NCBI GenBank assembly: GCA_022749755.1
Contig: CM040451.1
Coordinates: forward strand, 5,408,871-5,472,870
Source: Azadirachta indica
Lineage: Eukaryota > Streptophyta > Magnoliopsida > Sapindales > Meliaceae
DNA length: 64,000 nt
Reading direction: 5' to 3'
The translations under genes and the position numbers were made by a program. This document shows positions 1 through 12,774 of this stretch, in pieces (positions within the stretch are counted from its first letter, which is position 1; every line of letters starts with the position of its first letter). The notes under the pieces are model-generated. The model did no database searches. It worked only from the letters and a program-made list of their open reading frames with translations, and was not told the DNA's origin.

Positions 1-909
1 TAAATAAGAAAATTAAGAATTCAATAACAAATTAAATTGATAAAAATAAAAGATTTTCTAAACTAATTAAATTCTAAAATTATCCTACATCACTAAATCT
101 CTTAGAATCGAATCCAACTAAATATTAAGCCTACTTAATTCAATTAATCTGAAAATGGAATCCAACATTCAGGTTTCTACAATATTAAATCTAGACATTA
201 CAACAAATATTACATTTAATAACAATTTTACGGTAGCATTTTTTCCTAAAATACTATTAAATGTCTATCAATATAGGGCAATATTTTCTTAAAAATGTTA
301 CATTAAAATGCTTAACTAGTAACATTTTTTTATTGCATTTACTGGATTTTTTAAAAATATTTTGTATGATGTTAAATGTTGCAACACTACAAAAATGTTA
401 TAAATTAAGATAAATAACACTAAATAAAAAATACAAAAAATTAAATTTTAATTTATTCAATTTATTGTAGCAAATTCTCAAAAATACAACAATTAACTTT
501 TATTTAATATACTTCTTTTCATTTCATTTTATGTTTAACTAATAATATATATATTATAAAATGTTAAATAATACATAACACTCTAAAAATGTTACAAAAT
601 GAAATAAATTGAATAATATAAATAAAAGCTTCTAAGGCGTGAAACTCCAGTGGGAAAGCAGTTGAACATACCAAAATATTATAGGAATAGAAAAACTATT
701 TTTGGATAATAATAATAAATAGATCATTAATTTTTAAAAAAACAATAAGTGAATATAAACTCTGTAAAATTGTATAGTTTACTTTTGATGAATAATACTG
801 TATATGTAAACAGTATCGTAGCTATTAACAATGTCATATCGTATGTAAACACTAAAATATACTAAAAATGCAGCTAATACTTTTTAACTTTCTTTACTAA
901 TTAAGTTGG
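1..909. repeat. AT-rich gene-free stretch with repeated motifs
   Basis: No coding region is visible. The 10-mer AAAAATGTTA occurs at 291, 391 and 585, and a GTAGCATTTT motif lies near 232. Short repeats of this kind are common in the subterminal parts of plant DNA transposons such as CACTA elements. That is only a suggestion here, because no terminal inverted repeats or transposase are seen. Confidence 0.35.
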
Positions 910-1456
910 TGTTAGATGGAGAAAGTTTAAATTTAGTTAGTGGTTGATAGGCAGAGAAATTTATTAAGTAAATTGTGAAATGTGTGTGAAAAAAGAGAGG
1001 AGGAAACCACTATAAATACCTCCCCTCTCACCATTCTCTCTATCTCAAAATCATGTTTTAAGAGCTTATTTAAAGAGAGAAAGAGTTGTTTCTCTTTTTT
1101 AATGTTCTTCACTTAAAATTATTTTTCTTATTTCAAAAAAGAGTTTGAAATACTTCTATTTAAAAAATTATTCGCTCCTTATACTTAGAGAGAAAAAAAG
1201 TTGTAATCCTCACATTGAAAGAGTAAAATACTCATATATTTACTCGTGGTTTTTACTCAATTTTTTTTAAAAGTTTTTCATATAAAATATTTGTTTTGAT
1301 TTATTTTATTACTTTATTTTACTATAAACGGTTATACCTCCTATATTTTATTTTTATTTTAATTGATGGTTATACTTTCTGCATAACATTTATTTTTATT
1401 ATTTTCTCAATTTCACTTCATTTGCATATTCTGGTTCAACCCCTAATTTCTTAACA
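910..1456 (+). mobile_element. Possible degenerate Copia-type LTR
   Basis: The segment begins TGTTAGATGG and ends TTAACA. It holds a clear TATA box (CTATAAATA, about 1010-1019), then a CT-rich run, and then GTGGTTTTTACTC near 1247, which resembles the U5 part of plant Copia LTRs. A GGCTCC-containing tract just after the 3' end could be a decayed tRNA-Met primer-binding site. No target-site duplication and no second LTR are visible, so this could instead be an unrelated promoter. Confidence 0.38.
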
Positions 1457-2340
1457 AATTCTAAATAATTGTAACAAATAGGCTCCTAATAGAATATATA
1501 TTAAATTAAAATATTTTTAAGTTAAATATATATTTATAAAAATTAGTAAACTTTATTCATATTTACTTTTTACTAATTATTAATTATTATTTAACCTATT
1601 TTATCTATTCTTCTTAGAGTTAACAGATAAGGCAACCCACTTAACATTGATTTTGAAACTTTCGTTTTATCTTCCTCATTTCTTTTGCGTTCTTTTCTTT
1701 CCCTTTTTTATAGTAAAACAAAACTAATTAAAAAAAACTCTATATGGTAGTATTTTTCAAATGCTACCATATTAACCCTAAACTTTGATATCAGCTTTGT
1801 AATATCCTTAATTTTAAGAAATTTTGACAGAATTTCTTTTATAATATAATATATGCTAAATACGTAATCTTATAAGTTTTAAAATTTCATTTTAAACACT
1901 TCCAATAAAATTTAATACCAACTTTTTCATTTCATTATTTAATAAAATATAACCAGTTCCATGATTTCTAAAATTCAGGTACAAACATGAAAATTATATC
2001 AAAACTATATATTATAAACTCTTACACCTATAAATATATATAATTTCAAAAGTAGCAAAATCTTATACTGAAATATCCTTTCTTTTCTACTCATAAAATC
2101 TTCAGCATTGCCTAAACTTAAAAAGTAAAGATGAGTTAATGTCCATTAGATATTTATATATAAAGATAGTTTTAAAATTTATAATAAATAAATTTGAACA
2201 CATAAAACACTTCTTAATTTCCTAAAAAGAGTGTAGTAGAATATCAAGTCAAAATGTTAATTTTAAAATTCATATAAACAACATAAAACACATTAATTTT
2301 ATCATTTAAAAAAAAATTCCATTAATTTTGTTCATACGTA
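1457..2340. other. AT-rich spacer, no gene seen
   Basis: No coding potential is seen. The only notable structure is a perfect-looking hairpin at 1742-1772, listed separately. Confidence 0.6.
1742..1772. repeat. Short hairpin with GGTAG arms
   Basis: Two 14-base arms with one mismatch flank a 3-base loop. The arms carry GGTAGTATTT and AAATGCTACC. The same GTAGCATTT word occurs near 232, suggesting one transposon family. Confidence 0.6.
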
Positions 2341-2524
2341 TTTTACGGGAATTATTTCTGAGAACCGCTGTCCCAAAAATTGGCCATATGTACTTTAGGA
2401 GCGTTATTTTCAAGGATCATCACCCCATCAAAATGACCTTTAGGGGCATTATTTATAGAAAACATCGCTCCGACAAAAACATACTTAAGGGGTATTATTC
2501 CTAAGCACTGTTGGCCCAAACATT
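2341..2524. repeat. Four diverged tandem units of about 45-53 bp
   Basis: Units start near 2341, 2394, 2440 and 2484. Each carries a core like TTTAGGGGCATTATTT followed by a run with CC and CAAAA. Repeats of this type occur inside plant DNA transposons. No ORF is associated with them. Confidence 0.6.
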
Positions 2525-3755
2525 AGTGTCACATCACAACAATAATCATGGGCATCATATTTTCATTTATAAAATTATTTCACAACATTTCCATACAAAT
2601 TATCTATTTATAAAAATATAACACGTGTTAATATAATTTTCTCACTGTATTTGAAAATATAATATTCAAATAAAAATTATTATTTAAGTTCGATTCGAAA
2701 TATAATTAATTGGATCGACACATGATAATTTAGAAATTTCATAAATGTTAATTAAAAACTTTAAATGCAATAAAACACCTTACTTTTCAATTTTGAAACT
2801 AAATAAATATCTGCATGTTAAACGTATAATAATTCTATTGCTTTATCAATATCTATTTTTCTTTTGAATCATCTCCTAATATCAATTTGACAATAATAAT
2901 AAATAAAGATCTAATAATGATAAATAATGATCCAAACTTAATCATCTAAAAAGATGTGTATATATATATATACATATTTAAACATATATTCATACGCTAA
3001 CAATTTAAATTTCTACAACTAAATTATATAAAATAATTTACTAATTTTTAAAATTAAAATTAATCTTCTAAAATATAAATTCAAGCTGAACCTTCTTTCT
3101 TCCCCTTCTTTCTTTTCCTTTCTTTTCTCCCATTTCTTCTCCATTTCTTTCTTCTCTTCTCTCGGTTTCTGTCTTTGCCTTTCAATTTTTTTTTATTTGT
3201 AATAAGCAAAAGGTAAAGCTTAAAATACCTACTGCCTCCACCATTCTTTCACCCTCCACCATCAGGTCTGCTTTTATTGGGTCAACACATTGCTGTATCC
3301 CTTCTTTCCTTTTCATTCATTTTTTTTTTTGGAGACTAAGAAATTGAAGTGAACACATTTTGACTCCTAATTTCATTCAAACCCTTGAACTCTACATTTT
3401 TTATTTTTCACCCATAACAAAATCAATCTTTTCTTTGTAAAATATATATTTATACATTCATAATCAAACAATCTATTCCAAATAAATAATTTTATTTTCT
3501 AATTTCTATATATATACATTAATAAAAAATTTGAGTGTTACAAAAATTCTTGCAACGAACCATATTAACCAGAAACTAAACCAAATCGATTGAAATCAAA
3601 CCAAACTAATTTGCTTGATTTGATTTACGTTTTCAAGTTTATGGCCACCTTTCAATAGTGGAAGAAATAAAAAAAATGTTAATTTTACAATTAATCACTC
3701 AAATTTTTAATGTATGGTTTTTTTTAAAATACAATAAAATTATTAACCAAATTAC
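2525..3755. other. Gene-free stretch with a pyrimidine tract at 3090-3180
   Basis: Mostly AT-rich. About 90 bases near 3090-3180 are almost pure C/T, as in plant 5' leaders and promoters. No open frame or TATA box is convincingly linked to this tract, so I call no gene. Confidence 0.5.
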
Positions 3756-4318
3756 GGGTTCCATACCTCTAAATCAGAAGATTCTAATTTAGCAATCATT
3801 CAAACATTTTAATAAGCCTCCTTCGCTTGTCTTAAAGTTCAGAAGTTATTAAGAACGTTATATTCTAAAAAAATCAGCAAAAAAATGCTTATGTGCATAG
3901 CCATGAACAAGAAAATACGAAGATTGAAAATATTTATGTAACCTAGATTAAAATAAACAACATTCGTTTTAAAGTAGATACTTTTTAGTTCTCGTGAGTT
4001 CTAATTATATATTACAATAAAATCATTAGCTAAATAGGATGATGTATGCCTCTGAATCAAAGAATTATGAATCAAGGAGGTTTTAGGGTGTGTTTCGAGG
4101 AGTAGAGGGGAGTCAACTAAATTGTTTATGTATGCGGAAATATTTTGGTCATTTGTCTTTTCTTTTGTTCATGGCTATGTAAGTAAACACTATTATGTTG
4201 ATATTTTTAGAATATGATGTTCTCGATAATTTTTATTGTTGTGGCAGGCTGGGAAGGCTACCGAACTATTTGAATGGCTGCTAATCTAAAATCCTCTAAT
4301 TTAAATATATACAACCCT
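3756..4318. mobile_element. Small element with ~40-bp inverted ends
   Basis: The end near 3756-3795 (containing CCTCTAAATCAGAAGATTCTA) is imperfectly inverted at 4276-4318 (containing AAAATCCTCTAATTTA). The right end, with its preceding GGCAGGCTG-like splice-acceptor-looking segment, is related to 39394-39480. This is probably a non-autonomous or decayed DNA transposon. No target duplication was identified. Confidence 0.4.
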
Positions 4319-7300
4319 TAATTTGGATAATAATTTTACTGTAATTGTTAAAAAATGTGCATTACAAATTAATTATAGATTTGTATTGAGTACAATTCTT
4401 TTTTATATCCACTTCTTTAAAGATGGATAAACCTGAGAAATCGAACTAAACTTAATAGATCTAACAATTTAAAAGAATTATATAAATTTTGGTGAATTAT
4501 GTCTATAATTTTCTTACTGTACAATTTATAATTTTGAACTTTCATATTTTTTATGGATTATATTTTTATTGTTTGTTATTATTTTAATTTAAAAAAATTA
4601 TTGGATCTTAAAATAACTTTTAAAATATGTTTAAATTGTCTAAAAAACTAAGGTAACTTTTTTTTTTTTGTTTAAACTTTCAACATAACTGAAATTTGAA
4701 TCTGAATAATATGTTTATTTTTTATTTTAAACATATAAAAATAAATATGAAGTTGTTTTTTATGATAAAATAAAAAATTTAAAAATTGATATTTGAACAT
4801 ATATACTCTTTTAAATAATACTTATATCTATAATTTTGATTATATTAGTACAAAATAGATAAAAAGTTAATAAATTATATTAGTATGTAAATTATTTATT
4901 TTTTTGATATATAATTTTTTAAAAAATAATTTATAAAATTAATGTTATAAAGATCAATAAAAATAAAATGAAAGTAATGTCATATTATAGTATAGTTGTA
5001 ATTATATAAAGTTACAAATTTATTACAATAATCAAAGCATAAAATGGGTAGAATTAAGAAGACAAATAAAAGAGGCTCACAATAGAGAAAAACTATGTTA
5101 AAAATAGTTAATTAAGCTTTTAACTTTATTAGTAAATAAATTAATAAAATAGAAATATTTTTAAAAAATAAAATATTAAATTATTCAAACATTTGCTCAT
5201 TCAAATTTAAATAAAAATTTTTAACTTAATTATATTAAGATGTTTTTAACAAATATTTAGATATAAATTAAAAAACAAATAACTCTTACACATATGAATA
5301 ATTATATTCGAATTTCAATCAAAAAAATAAATATTCCTTAAATAAAAAATTTGATTTGAACAAGGGTGACCAAATTCTATCGTAACTAAACATACCAGTT
5401 CGATTCTAATTCGTACTCACTGTCAATTCGATTCGAACGCAATCTTGGAATCCCAAATAGTTCGGTTTGAATTTTAAATTTACAAAAAATTGAACTGACT
5501 CAAAAATACTCAACTGTACACTTATTATGTAGTCAAGTTATAGCTAATATAATAATTCTCTTTATTTTTAGAGATAATATCTAATTTTTTAATTTAAGTA
5601 GAAGAGAAAGTAAACTTTTGTTCGTATAAATTTGGAAGAGTAAAAATAATTTTAAGTAGTCAAAAGTTATTTTAAATGTTTGTTAAAATTCTTTTCTTAA
5701 TTACTTTTGGCAAAATCATCTCATATTATAGCAGATTTTGGAAAACAAAAAGAGTTGTTTTTCAAAATCAGATTTAAAAAAAGTTTTATTTGTAGATATA
5801 ATAACAAATATATCCATTTAAAATTACAAAAATTTAAAATTAACTTTAAAATAATTATTAAATTTCAACTTTAATTAGGAAATGAAATTATTGAAATTAA
5901 AATATTGTTTCTTTTATTGCTCATCACTTTTTATTTTTTGAAAATATAAAACTAAAAATTTTATATTTTTTACTATAAATTATTTTAGGTAACATATATA
6001 TACATATATATTTATATATAAACAACACTTATCTAAAATTAAATTTCATTCATCAGTAATTACTATAGACATTTTAGTAGTTAGGATTATTGTAACATTT
6101 TACCAATAAAATCCACCAAACGTCTAAAATTACTTTTAAAATTTACAGCACTTTTGAATATAAAATTTATTAAATATTAAATTAATTCTCTTAAAAAATT
6201 GATTAATTTTTACAGCACAATAGAAACAAATTTTAAAATCCGCAGAAATCCCGAAAATGACCCACTCTATAGTAGCATATATAACTACAAGTTATGAAAT
6301 GTGAAAAAGATTTACTTTGAAATAAGTTGCTATTTATTTTAAATTTGTGTATGCATAAATATATTGAACACTTATTTTTTATATATATATATATATACAT
6401 ATTTCATTTATGTCAAAATTTGGTTAGTCTTGCATAACTTTGAGATATATGTTTCAAATTTTCAATCCATTTTGCATCCCACAGATTGTCAACCGTGGCG
6501 ACTTTGTTTTTGTAGACTGTTGAACTTTTTCTTTTTGCAATAAATAGGTTAATATTTGATTGAAATTTTTTTTCTATTTTAAATATTATTTATAAAAATA
6601 AAGTCGAATAAAAACTTTTTTCCATCAAATTTTCAATCTTTCAACTCTATTTATGTTTCGTTTTGTAACAGAGTTCTCTCGCAATAGAAATTTTCAGTTT
6701 TATAGAGGATAGAGAAAAGAAGAGCTTGAAATGGCCTGACCGATGCTTGAGAACACAAAATAACTTATATATGCACTTGGGCAGTATAGGTTTTCTTTTT
6801 TTTTTTTTTAAATTTCTTGCCTACTCTTGAGCCCTGTTTATTTTTTTAATAGAAATTTGAATAAAATTATTCAGATATTTAAGAGGTATTTATTTTTTAA
6901 TTTATATATAAATATTTGTAAAAATATCTAAATATAATTAAATAAAAAAATTTAACTTAAATATGAAGAATTAAATGTTTGAATAAATTAAATATTTTAT
7001 TTATCAATAATGTTGTTAATTTATTACTTAACATTTGTATATGGAACAATTTAACATGTCAATTTCAAATTTTTAAGGATATATATGTCATCAAATCAAT
7101 TTCAGATTTTTTTTATTTTTATAAAAATAAACAAGTTAACTTTTTATTAAGATGTTTAAAGTGAAAAAAAAATAAATATATCAATTTGAATTGAATTTTA
7201 GTTGAATTTGGTTTTTAGTTATATTCAAACTTCAAAAATAAATAAATAAATAAATAATACCGTAGTATTAATTTCACAATCTTTACATGTAAAAAATATT

Positions 7301-8045
7301 GGCAACAAAAGAAAATTGGTTTTTTTTTTAAATGACCACATTTTATTCTAAAATTTAGTTTTGATTATCTTTTAAAACTTGTTAAAAAATGACCATCATT
7401 ATAAGTTTTGGATGAACATATCATCATAACCAACTTAATAAAAACATATTACAGTAATTTTTGAGTATGTTCTAACATAATGAACTCAAAAGTCATTTTC
7501 AAGTTTCATACATTTTACAACTAACTCAAAAGTAATTTTCTAATTTATTGTGTTTGAATTTGAAAATTACTTTAATACTCGAAAGTTACTATTTTATATT
7601 TTTATTAAAATTAGTCATGAAAGTATTTTTGTTAGAAATTTATGAGGCTATTCATTTTTTAATAAATTTTTTAATAATATTCAAAACTAAATTTGGGTAT
7701 AAATAGTAGCGATTTTGAGAAAATAAGGTATTATTACAAATAAAAATTAGTAATAATATAAAAAGCAAAGAAAGAAAATAAGGTAGGGGAGGGATGTAGG
7801 AACAATGGATATATGGAATTACGCAATAAAAGCAGGGAAGCAAAAGGGTGAATTGACCACGCGTGACGTCCGTGACTGATCACGTGATTTTCTATTCTAT
7901 GCGTATTTTTGGCAAGAAATTCTCACCATTCAATTTTAGCATGCATGCACGGATGCCATGTGTCTGTCCTTAATTAAAATTATCCCTAAGCATTAGCAAA
8001 ACTACAGTCGACAAAGCAGGATCTGGTTTGCTCAATTAAATTAAT
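4319..8045. other. Long AT-rich stretch, no gene seen
   Basis: No coding region, RNA gene or clear mobile element is recognisable. There are short AT microsatellites (for example 6379-6397) and many A/T homopolymers. Short open frames near 6979 and 7652 have the composition of random AT-rich DNA. Confidence 0.6.
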
Positions 8046-8784
8046 GAAAATTTTCACATACCTCAGCTTTGTAGAAATCACAAAGTAGATGAAAAGTTTA
8101 CAAAAGTTTACATAACTCCTCCCAATTACAGTGTGGTTTCGGCCTCTAAAGTTTTAACCATCAATCAGCCGTTAAAAACTGAATAATAGGTAAAATAATG
8201 TCAATTTTACTCTTATTTTTTAACTTTACCTGTATATATTTATATTTCTTAAAATTATTACGATATTTTTATTTTATAAATTCTTATAATTAAAAAATAT
8301 TTTTGAAATTGTTTGTTTAATTGATGATTATTGGTAATAAAAAAAGGTTTTGGTTTATAAATTAAAGCTTGAATAATTATTCATTTCAAATCAATAAGAT
8401 CTAATTTTAAAATATTTATTATATTAAATTTATCAAAATATTCAAATTCTATCATCAAATGTATTCAATAAATGACACAAAAACAAACCTTATTACACTT
8501 AAAAGAAATACGAAGTTAAAAATAAATATTTGAAGGTTTAAATGTTTAAAAAGTAAAATTAATAATTAATAATTTAAAAATATTAATAAATTAAGGAGTA
8601 AATGAATAATTTTTTAAAGTATAAACATCAAATTATATATAAAATATGAGCTTGAAATATAACATATTATAATACGGATAGACAAAATAGTCACTAACCA
8701 GGGAGGTTTTTGTAAACCTTTGTAAACATCTTATCCGTCCATAAATTTCACAAACTTTAGAAGATGTATGTGAAAATAACCTTA
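8046..8784. mobile_element. Fold-back/MITE-like element, ~740 bp
   Basis: The first ~90 bases (TTTTCACATACCTC, then AAAAGTTTACAAAAGTTTACA) reappear as an imperfect reverse complement at about 8700-8784. The centre is AT-rich and has no transposase. This fits a non-autonomous inverted-repeat transposon. Superfamily and target duplication are unresolved. Confidence 0.6.
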
Positions 8785-10650
8785 AAATTAACCAGATTAG
8801 TTATATTTTAATTACTTTTTAACTTTATCCATGAAGAATACATTACATTGGTCATTGACCACAATTCCACTTTTTCTAAAGACAAGTGCTTTATTTTAAA
8901 CTCGAAGATATTAATAAAAATAAAAATGAAAATGAGAAACAAAACAAAAAAAAAAAAAAGGCAATTTGGTCATCACTTTTATCAAAGGAGACAATGTGTT
9001 CTTTTCTCTTTTCTCTTTTCTCTATGACTAGACTATGCTATGGTGTTCTCAACGCTGAGGGCTTGCTTACCCTTCGATTCAACAGGTTGGACCTGTACTT
9101 AGATACATGGTGAATAATATATATACCCGGTTGAAGATACCAAGGCCTTGCCCTAGGGGTGTGAAACACACTCTCCCTCTACTCCACTACACTTTTAAGT
9201 AGGGTTTCACAAATTTTTATGTATAGATATCTCTCAAATTTAATTTTATGGGAAATAATGCACACTTTGTTTGAAGATATTTGATGTGTTTTTATAACTT
9301 CATATGAAAACTACCAATAAACATTTGATATACATAAATAAGTAGATTATAAAAGTTGTAATACTAAAAAAAGTTGACAAAAAATACTTTAGTTTTATGA
9401 GTGAGTTTATTTGTCCCCTAAAATTTGTTTTAAAGATTTGTGGAAAGCTAAAAAAATCATCATATAATCATCTAGAAATTAAAATAAAAACAAAAAAAGA
9501 GATGTTTGTGGTCGAACTCTATTATAGATTTTTGATCACATTCTCTATAAGCCCTCTTATCTCTTACTTTTCCAAGATCGGGTTATGGAAGAAGGAGAAG
9601 AAGAATTTGAGAAGAAGGTATCTGCAACCACTAGTTTTATTGTGAGAAAGCTAATGATATTCGTACCTATCACTCATTTTTTTTAATAAATAATAATATG
9701 GTTAAACTTCAAAAAAAATCATATGACTCTAAATCAAAAAATTAAAAAATTCACGAGCTATAGAATCTATAAAAAAATATAAGAGATATTTTCCTTTATC
9801 AAACATGATTATTTTTTAATTTTAATTAATTTTATTTTGGAATAAAAATATCTTGGTCATGAATATTTTTATGAGTGTATGAAAAAAGGTTAAGATATAT
9901 AATAAAAAAAATTTAACTAAAGGTTGTTTAGATATTTATAAGGCTATATAAAATAAATTTTAATTTTAAAATTCTTTTATATGGTGTGCGAGTAAAAAGG
10001 TGTTTAATTTAAAATATATTTTAAGGTGTAAAGTAGTAATTTTAAAATACTCATTCAAATCTCATTTATTGAAAAATATTCCTTAATTTATACTATTTAT
10101 ATATTTTTCTATTATAATTACTATAACACTCAACTAAACGTCATTCTCTCATGAGTTAAATATGTCAGATTATTTTTATTTTTATCAAAGTTTACAAATC
10201 AATCTAACATATATGAGTTTATGTAAATATTTTTAAAATTAATAGATTTAAAGTGTCCATTTAACTAAAATTTAAATTGCCAAATTTCCTTTTATTATTG
10301 ATATATGACATTGACATACTTTAAAATATTGAACTTTAATATAAATGCTATAAGATTAATAAATTTTAGTACATTAAAATTTATAATGTATGTAGAGAGT
10401 CTCTTAAATATCAATGACAATGGGCATATGGTTGAGTGATAGATACAAAAGTTTCTTCATTGATTAATTAATTATATTAATAAAGTGATATATACATAAA
10501 ACAAATCCCCAAAATCAAAAGTGAAAATATAATAAAGCTAGACAGAATGATGCTTTGATTTCGAAAAGCAAGTCATCTTCAATGTTCACCCACCACTTCT
10601 AGTCCAACATCTCCTAGGCAATTGAGAGAGAAATTAAGACACAAATTTTT
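8785..10650. other. No gene recognised
   Basis: A slightly GC-richer island lies at about 8990-9200. A 75-codon frame overlaps it (8886-9113), but it has no recognisable domain and begins in A-rich sequence. The rest is AT-rich with poly-A runs. I see no supported gene. Confidence 0.5.
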
Positions 10651-10656
10651 ATGTGT

Positions 10657-10658
<2 letters not shown>

Positions 10659-10687
<29 letters not shown>

Positions 10688-10716
10688 CTATATATCTATA
10701 TATCTATCTATATACA
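10659..10716. repeat. (TG)n followed by TATC/TA microsatellite
   Basis: About fifteen TG dinucleotides (10659-10688) run directly into CTATATAT/CTATCTATA repeats. This is a compound simple-sequence repeat. Confidence 0.9.
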
Positions 10717-10879
10717 TATGTCTTTATCTTGACTTAAACTCTCTTTTGAGAAAGTCTAATAGAATGATGATAAAGCAATATTGGAATAAATTCCTTTACA
10801 AATATCCTCTATGTATGTGAAACAAATCAAGTGTCAACACATTCTGTATTCAAATATTTATCAAAACCTTGTTGGAAGA

Positions 10880-12070
10880 TAGTCTAAAATTCTTTGAATT
10901 TTTGAAAATTATCTATTAAAATTTTTTTTATACCAATCTAAAATTCATAGACATTCTTAAATTAGTGAATTAGGTGCTCATCAAGCCTTTTAATTTTATT
11001 AGCATAGTGAAAAATTCTTAGACATTCATACTTTAAGTATCTATTAAAAATTTTCTTGTATTAATTTCATTATAATCTTTATTTTGATTAGTTTTGTTCT
11101 AGTAATATTAAAAATTTAAAATAATATTAAGTTTAAATATTTATCGAGACATTTGCTTATGTTAGTTCTTCTATGACACGATTGAAATACTTAAGAACTT
11201 TGCTTATACTAGTTATATATTATATCACAGCTCTAAATTGCTTAAGATTTATTTGGCAATGCTAATTAGTATTTTATAACAATTAATTAACATGTTTGGT
11301 AATTTTGATAAAAACATTTAAACTAAATTAGTATTTAAAGTGATTTTTGAATTAGCATATAGTAAAGTATTTTTATGAAAACATTCGTATTTTTTAATTG
11401 GCGCTTAAGCATGTCTCACCCCAACTTTATGAAAATATTTTGATTCCTATAATGTCCCAACTAAGTTTAAAAATTTCAAACAAGTCAAATGAAAACTTTG
11501 TGATTCCTAAAATGCCCCCAACTTAGATTGATAATTCCAATTCTTGTTCCATTTTGTTACATTTCTTTTATAATTGATTATTTTGTTGTATTTTTTGAAA
11601 TTATTAAATTTGCAATTATTATTATAAAAAATTTATTTACTTAATTTAGCAGTAAAAATATTATATAAGTACTTTTGATAACTTTTAATCAAACAATAAC
11701 TACCTTTCCAAAAATTATTAAAAAAACCTTAAAAATATAAGCAATAAGCACAATAACATTTTCTCTTTAATACTCTTAAACATTCCATTAGTGTTATAAG
11801 CTTTATTTTCACTAATTCTATTGTATTATGTCAAAATTCCCAAGTATTCTTAAATGAGGTGCTTATAAGGAACTTTATTTTATTATTCTATTGTATTAAG
11901 ATTTGAAACCGTTAGACCTTCCTTAAACAAGGTGTCTATTAGAAGCTTTTCTCCCATTAGTTTTATTATATGTAGGACGACTTGAAATTCCTTAATTTTG
12001 TCATAACTTTTTGTTTGAATTAATTTTATTACCGCATGACTTTACCTTTTAAACGTTTTAATGTCATATG
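10880..12070. repeat. Diverged ~70-85-bp tandem repeats with an insertion
   Basis: Units with the pattern AAAATTC..TAGACATTCTTAAA, ..AGGTGCT.ATTA.., TTTTATTAG..ATTGTATTA recur near 10890, 10965, 11150, 11180, 11765, 11837, 11900 and 11975. An unrelated AT-rich block (about 11245-11760) interrupts the series, as if a later element had inserted. There is no coding capacity. Confidence 0.45.
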
Positions 12071-12231
12071 TTTATTAAAACTTTTGTTTGAATAAATTCT
12101 CGTATGGTTTAAAATTATAGACTTGAAAAATATAATATTTAACTTCTTAATACAGAGTTATTCACACTTTAACTTACATGTTTTATACAAATTATCTTTT
12201 TAAAATAGACTTTTCAAATCCTCTCCCAATT

Positions 12232-12612
12232 ATATATTAGGGGATAATTTTACTCAAATTTGATACAAATTTATGAGTGGCATCATATTAAATCTAATTA
12301 AAACTCTTTATTTTCATCAATTTTTAATAAATTATAAATGTAATTTATAATTATCAATAATTATATGTTTTAGGTCCTTTATACTTTAGTAGGTTGGTTA
12401 CTACCTATACCCTCTAAATTAGGAATGTTAATTATAATTCTTGTCAATTATATAACACAGGCTAATTTTCTCTCAATAATTTATAAAGGTAAATTTTTGC
12501 TCAAATTTGATTTAAGTTTCTAGATCGTGTTAGATAAAATCTAATTAAAACTCTTTTATTTTCAACTGATTTCTAATAAATTGTAAATGTAATTTACAAT
12601 TATATGTTTTAT
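12232..12612. repeat. Two direct copies of a ~140-bp sequence
   Basis: Copy one (about 12232-12370) and copy two (about 12478-12612) share TACTCAAATTTGAT-, AAATCTAATTAAAACTCTTT- and TAAATGTAATTTA-type blocks in the same order and orientation. A weaker third relative may lie at 13265-13420. Confidence 0.55.
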
Positions 12613-12774
12613 TTGCAAATCTTTTTTTTTTTTTTCCTGTATTAGGGTTTTTCTATTGTTTTTGAAATTATGTGAAGGTTTTTGAAATGCATATAGAGTC
12701 ATTCCATTGAGAAACCAACAAAAAAAGGTAGCAAACAAAAGGATAAAAACACTAGAGAAAGCAGAAGAGGACAT
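12562..12774 (-). CDS. Hypothetical small secreted-type peptide (weak)
   Basis: This is a 70-codon open frame. Its first ~25 residues (MSSSAFSSVFILLFATFFCW...) look like a signal peptide or membrane segment. A basic stretch follows (KNNRKTLIQEKKKKD), and the end runs into AT-rich repeat sequence at 12478-12612. The CLE gene lies 1.4 kb away on the same strand. I recognise no family, the C-terminal part is probably not coding, and no TATA box is evident. Hydrophobic N-termini occur by chance in T-rich DNA, so it may be spurious. If real, only the first ~45 residues are likely to matter. Confidence 0.2.
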   Translation of the reverse strand: MSSSAFSSVFILLFATFFCWFLNGMTLYAFQKPSHNFKNNRKTLIQEKKKKDLQIKHIIVNYIYNLLEIS

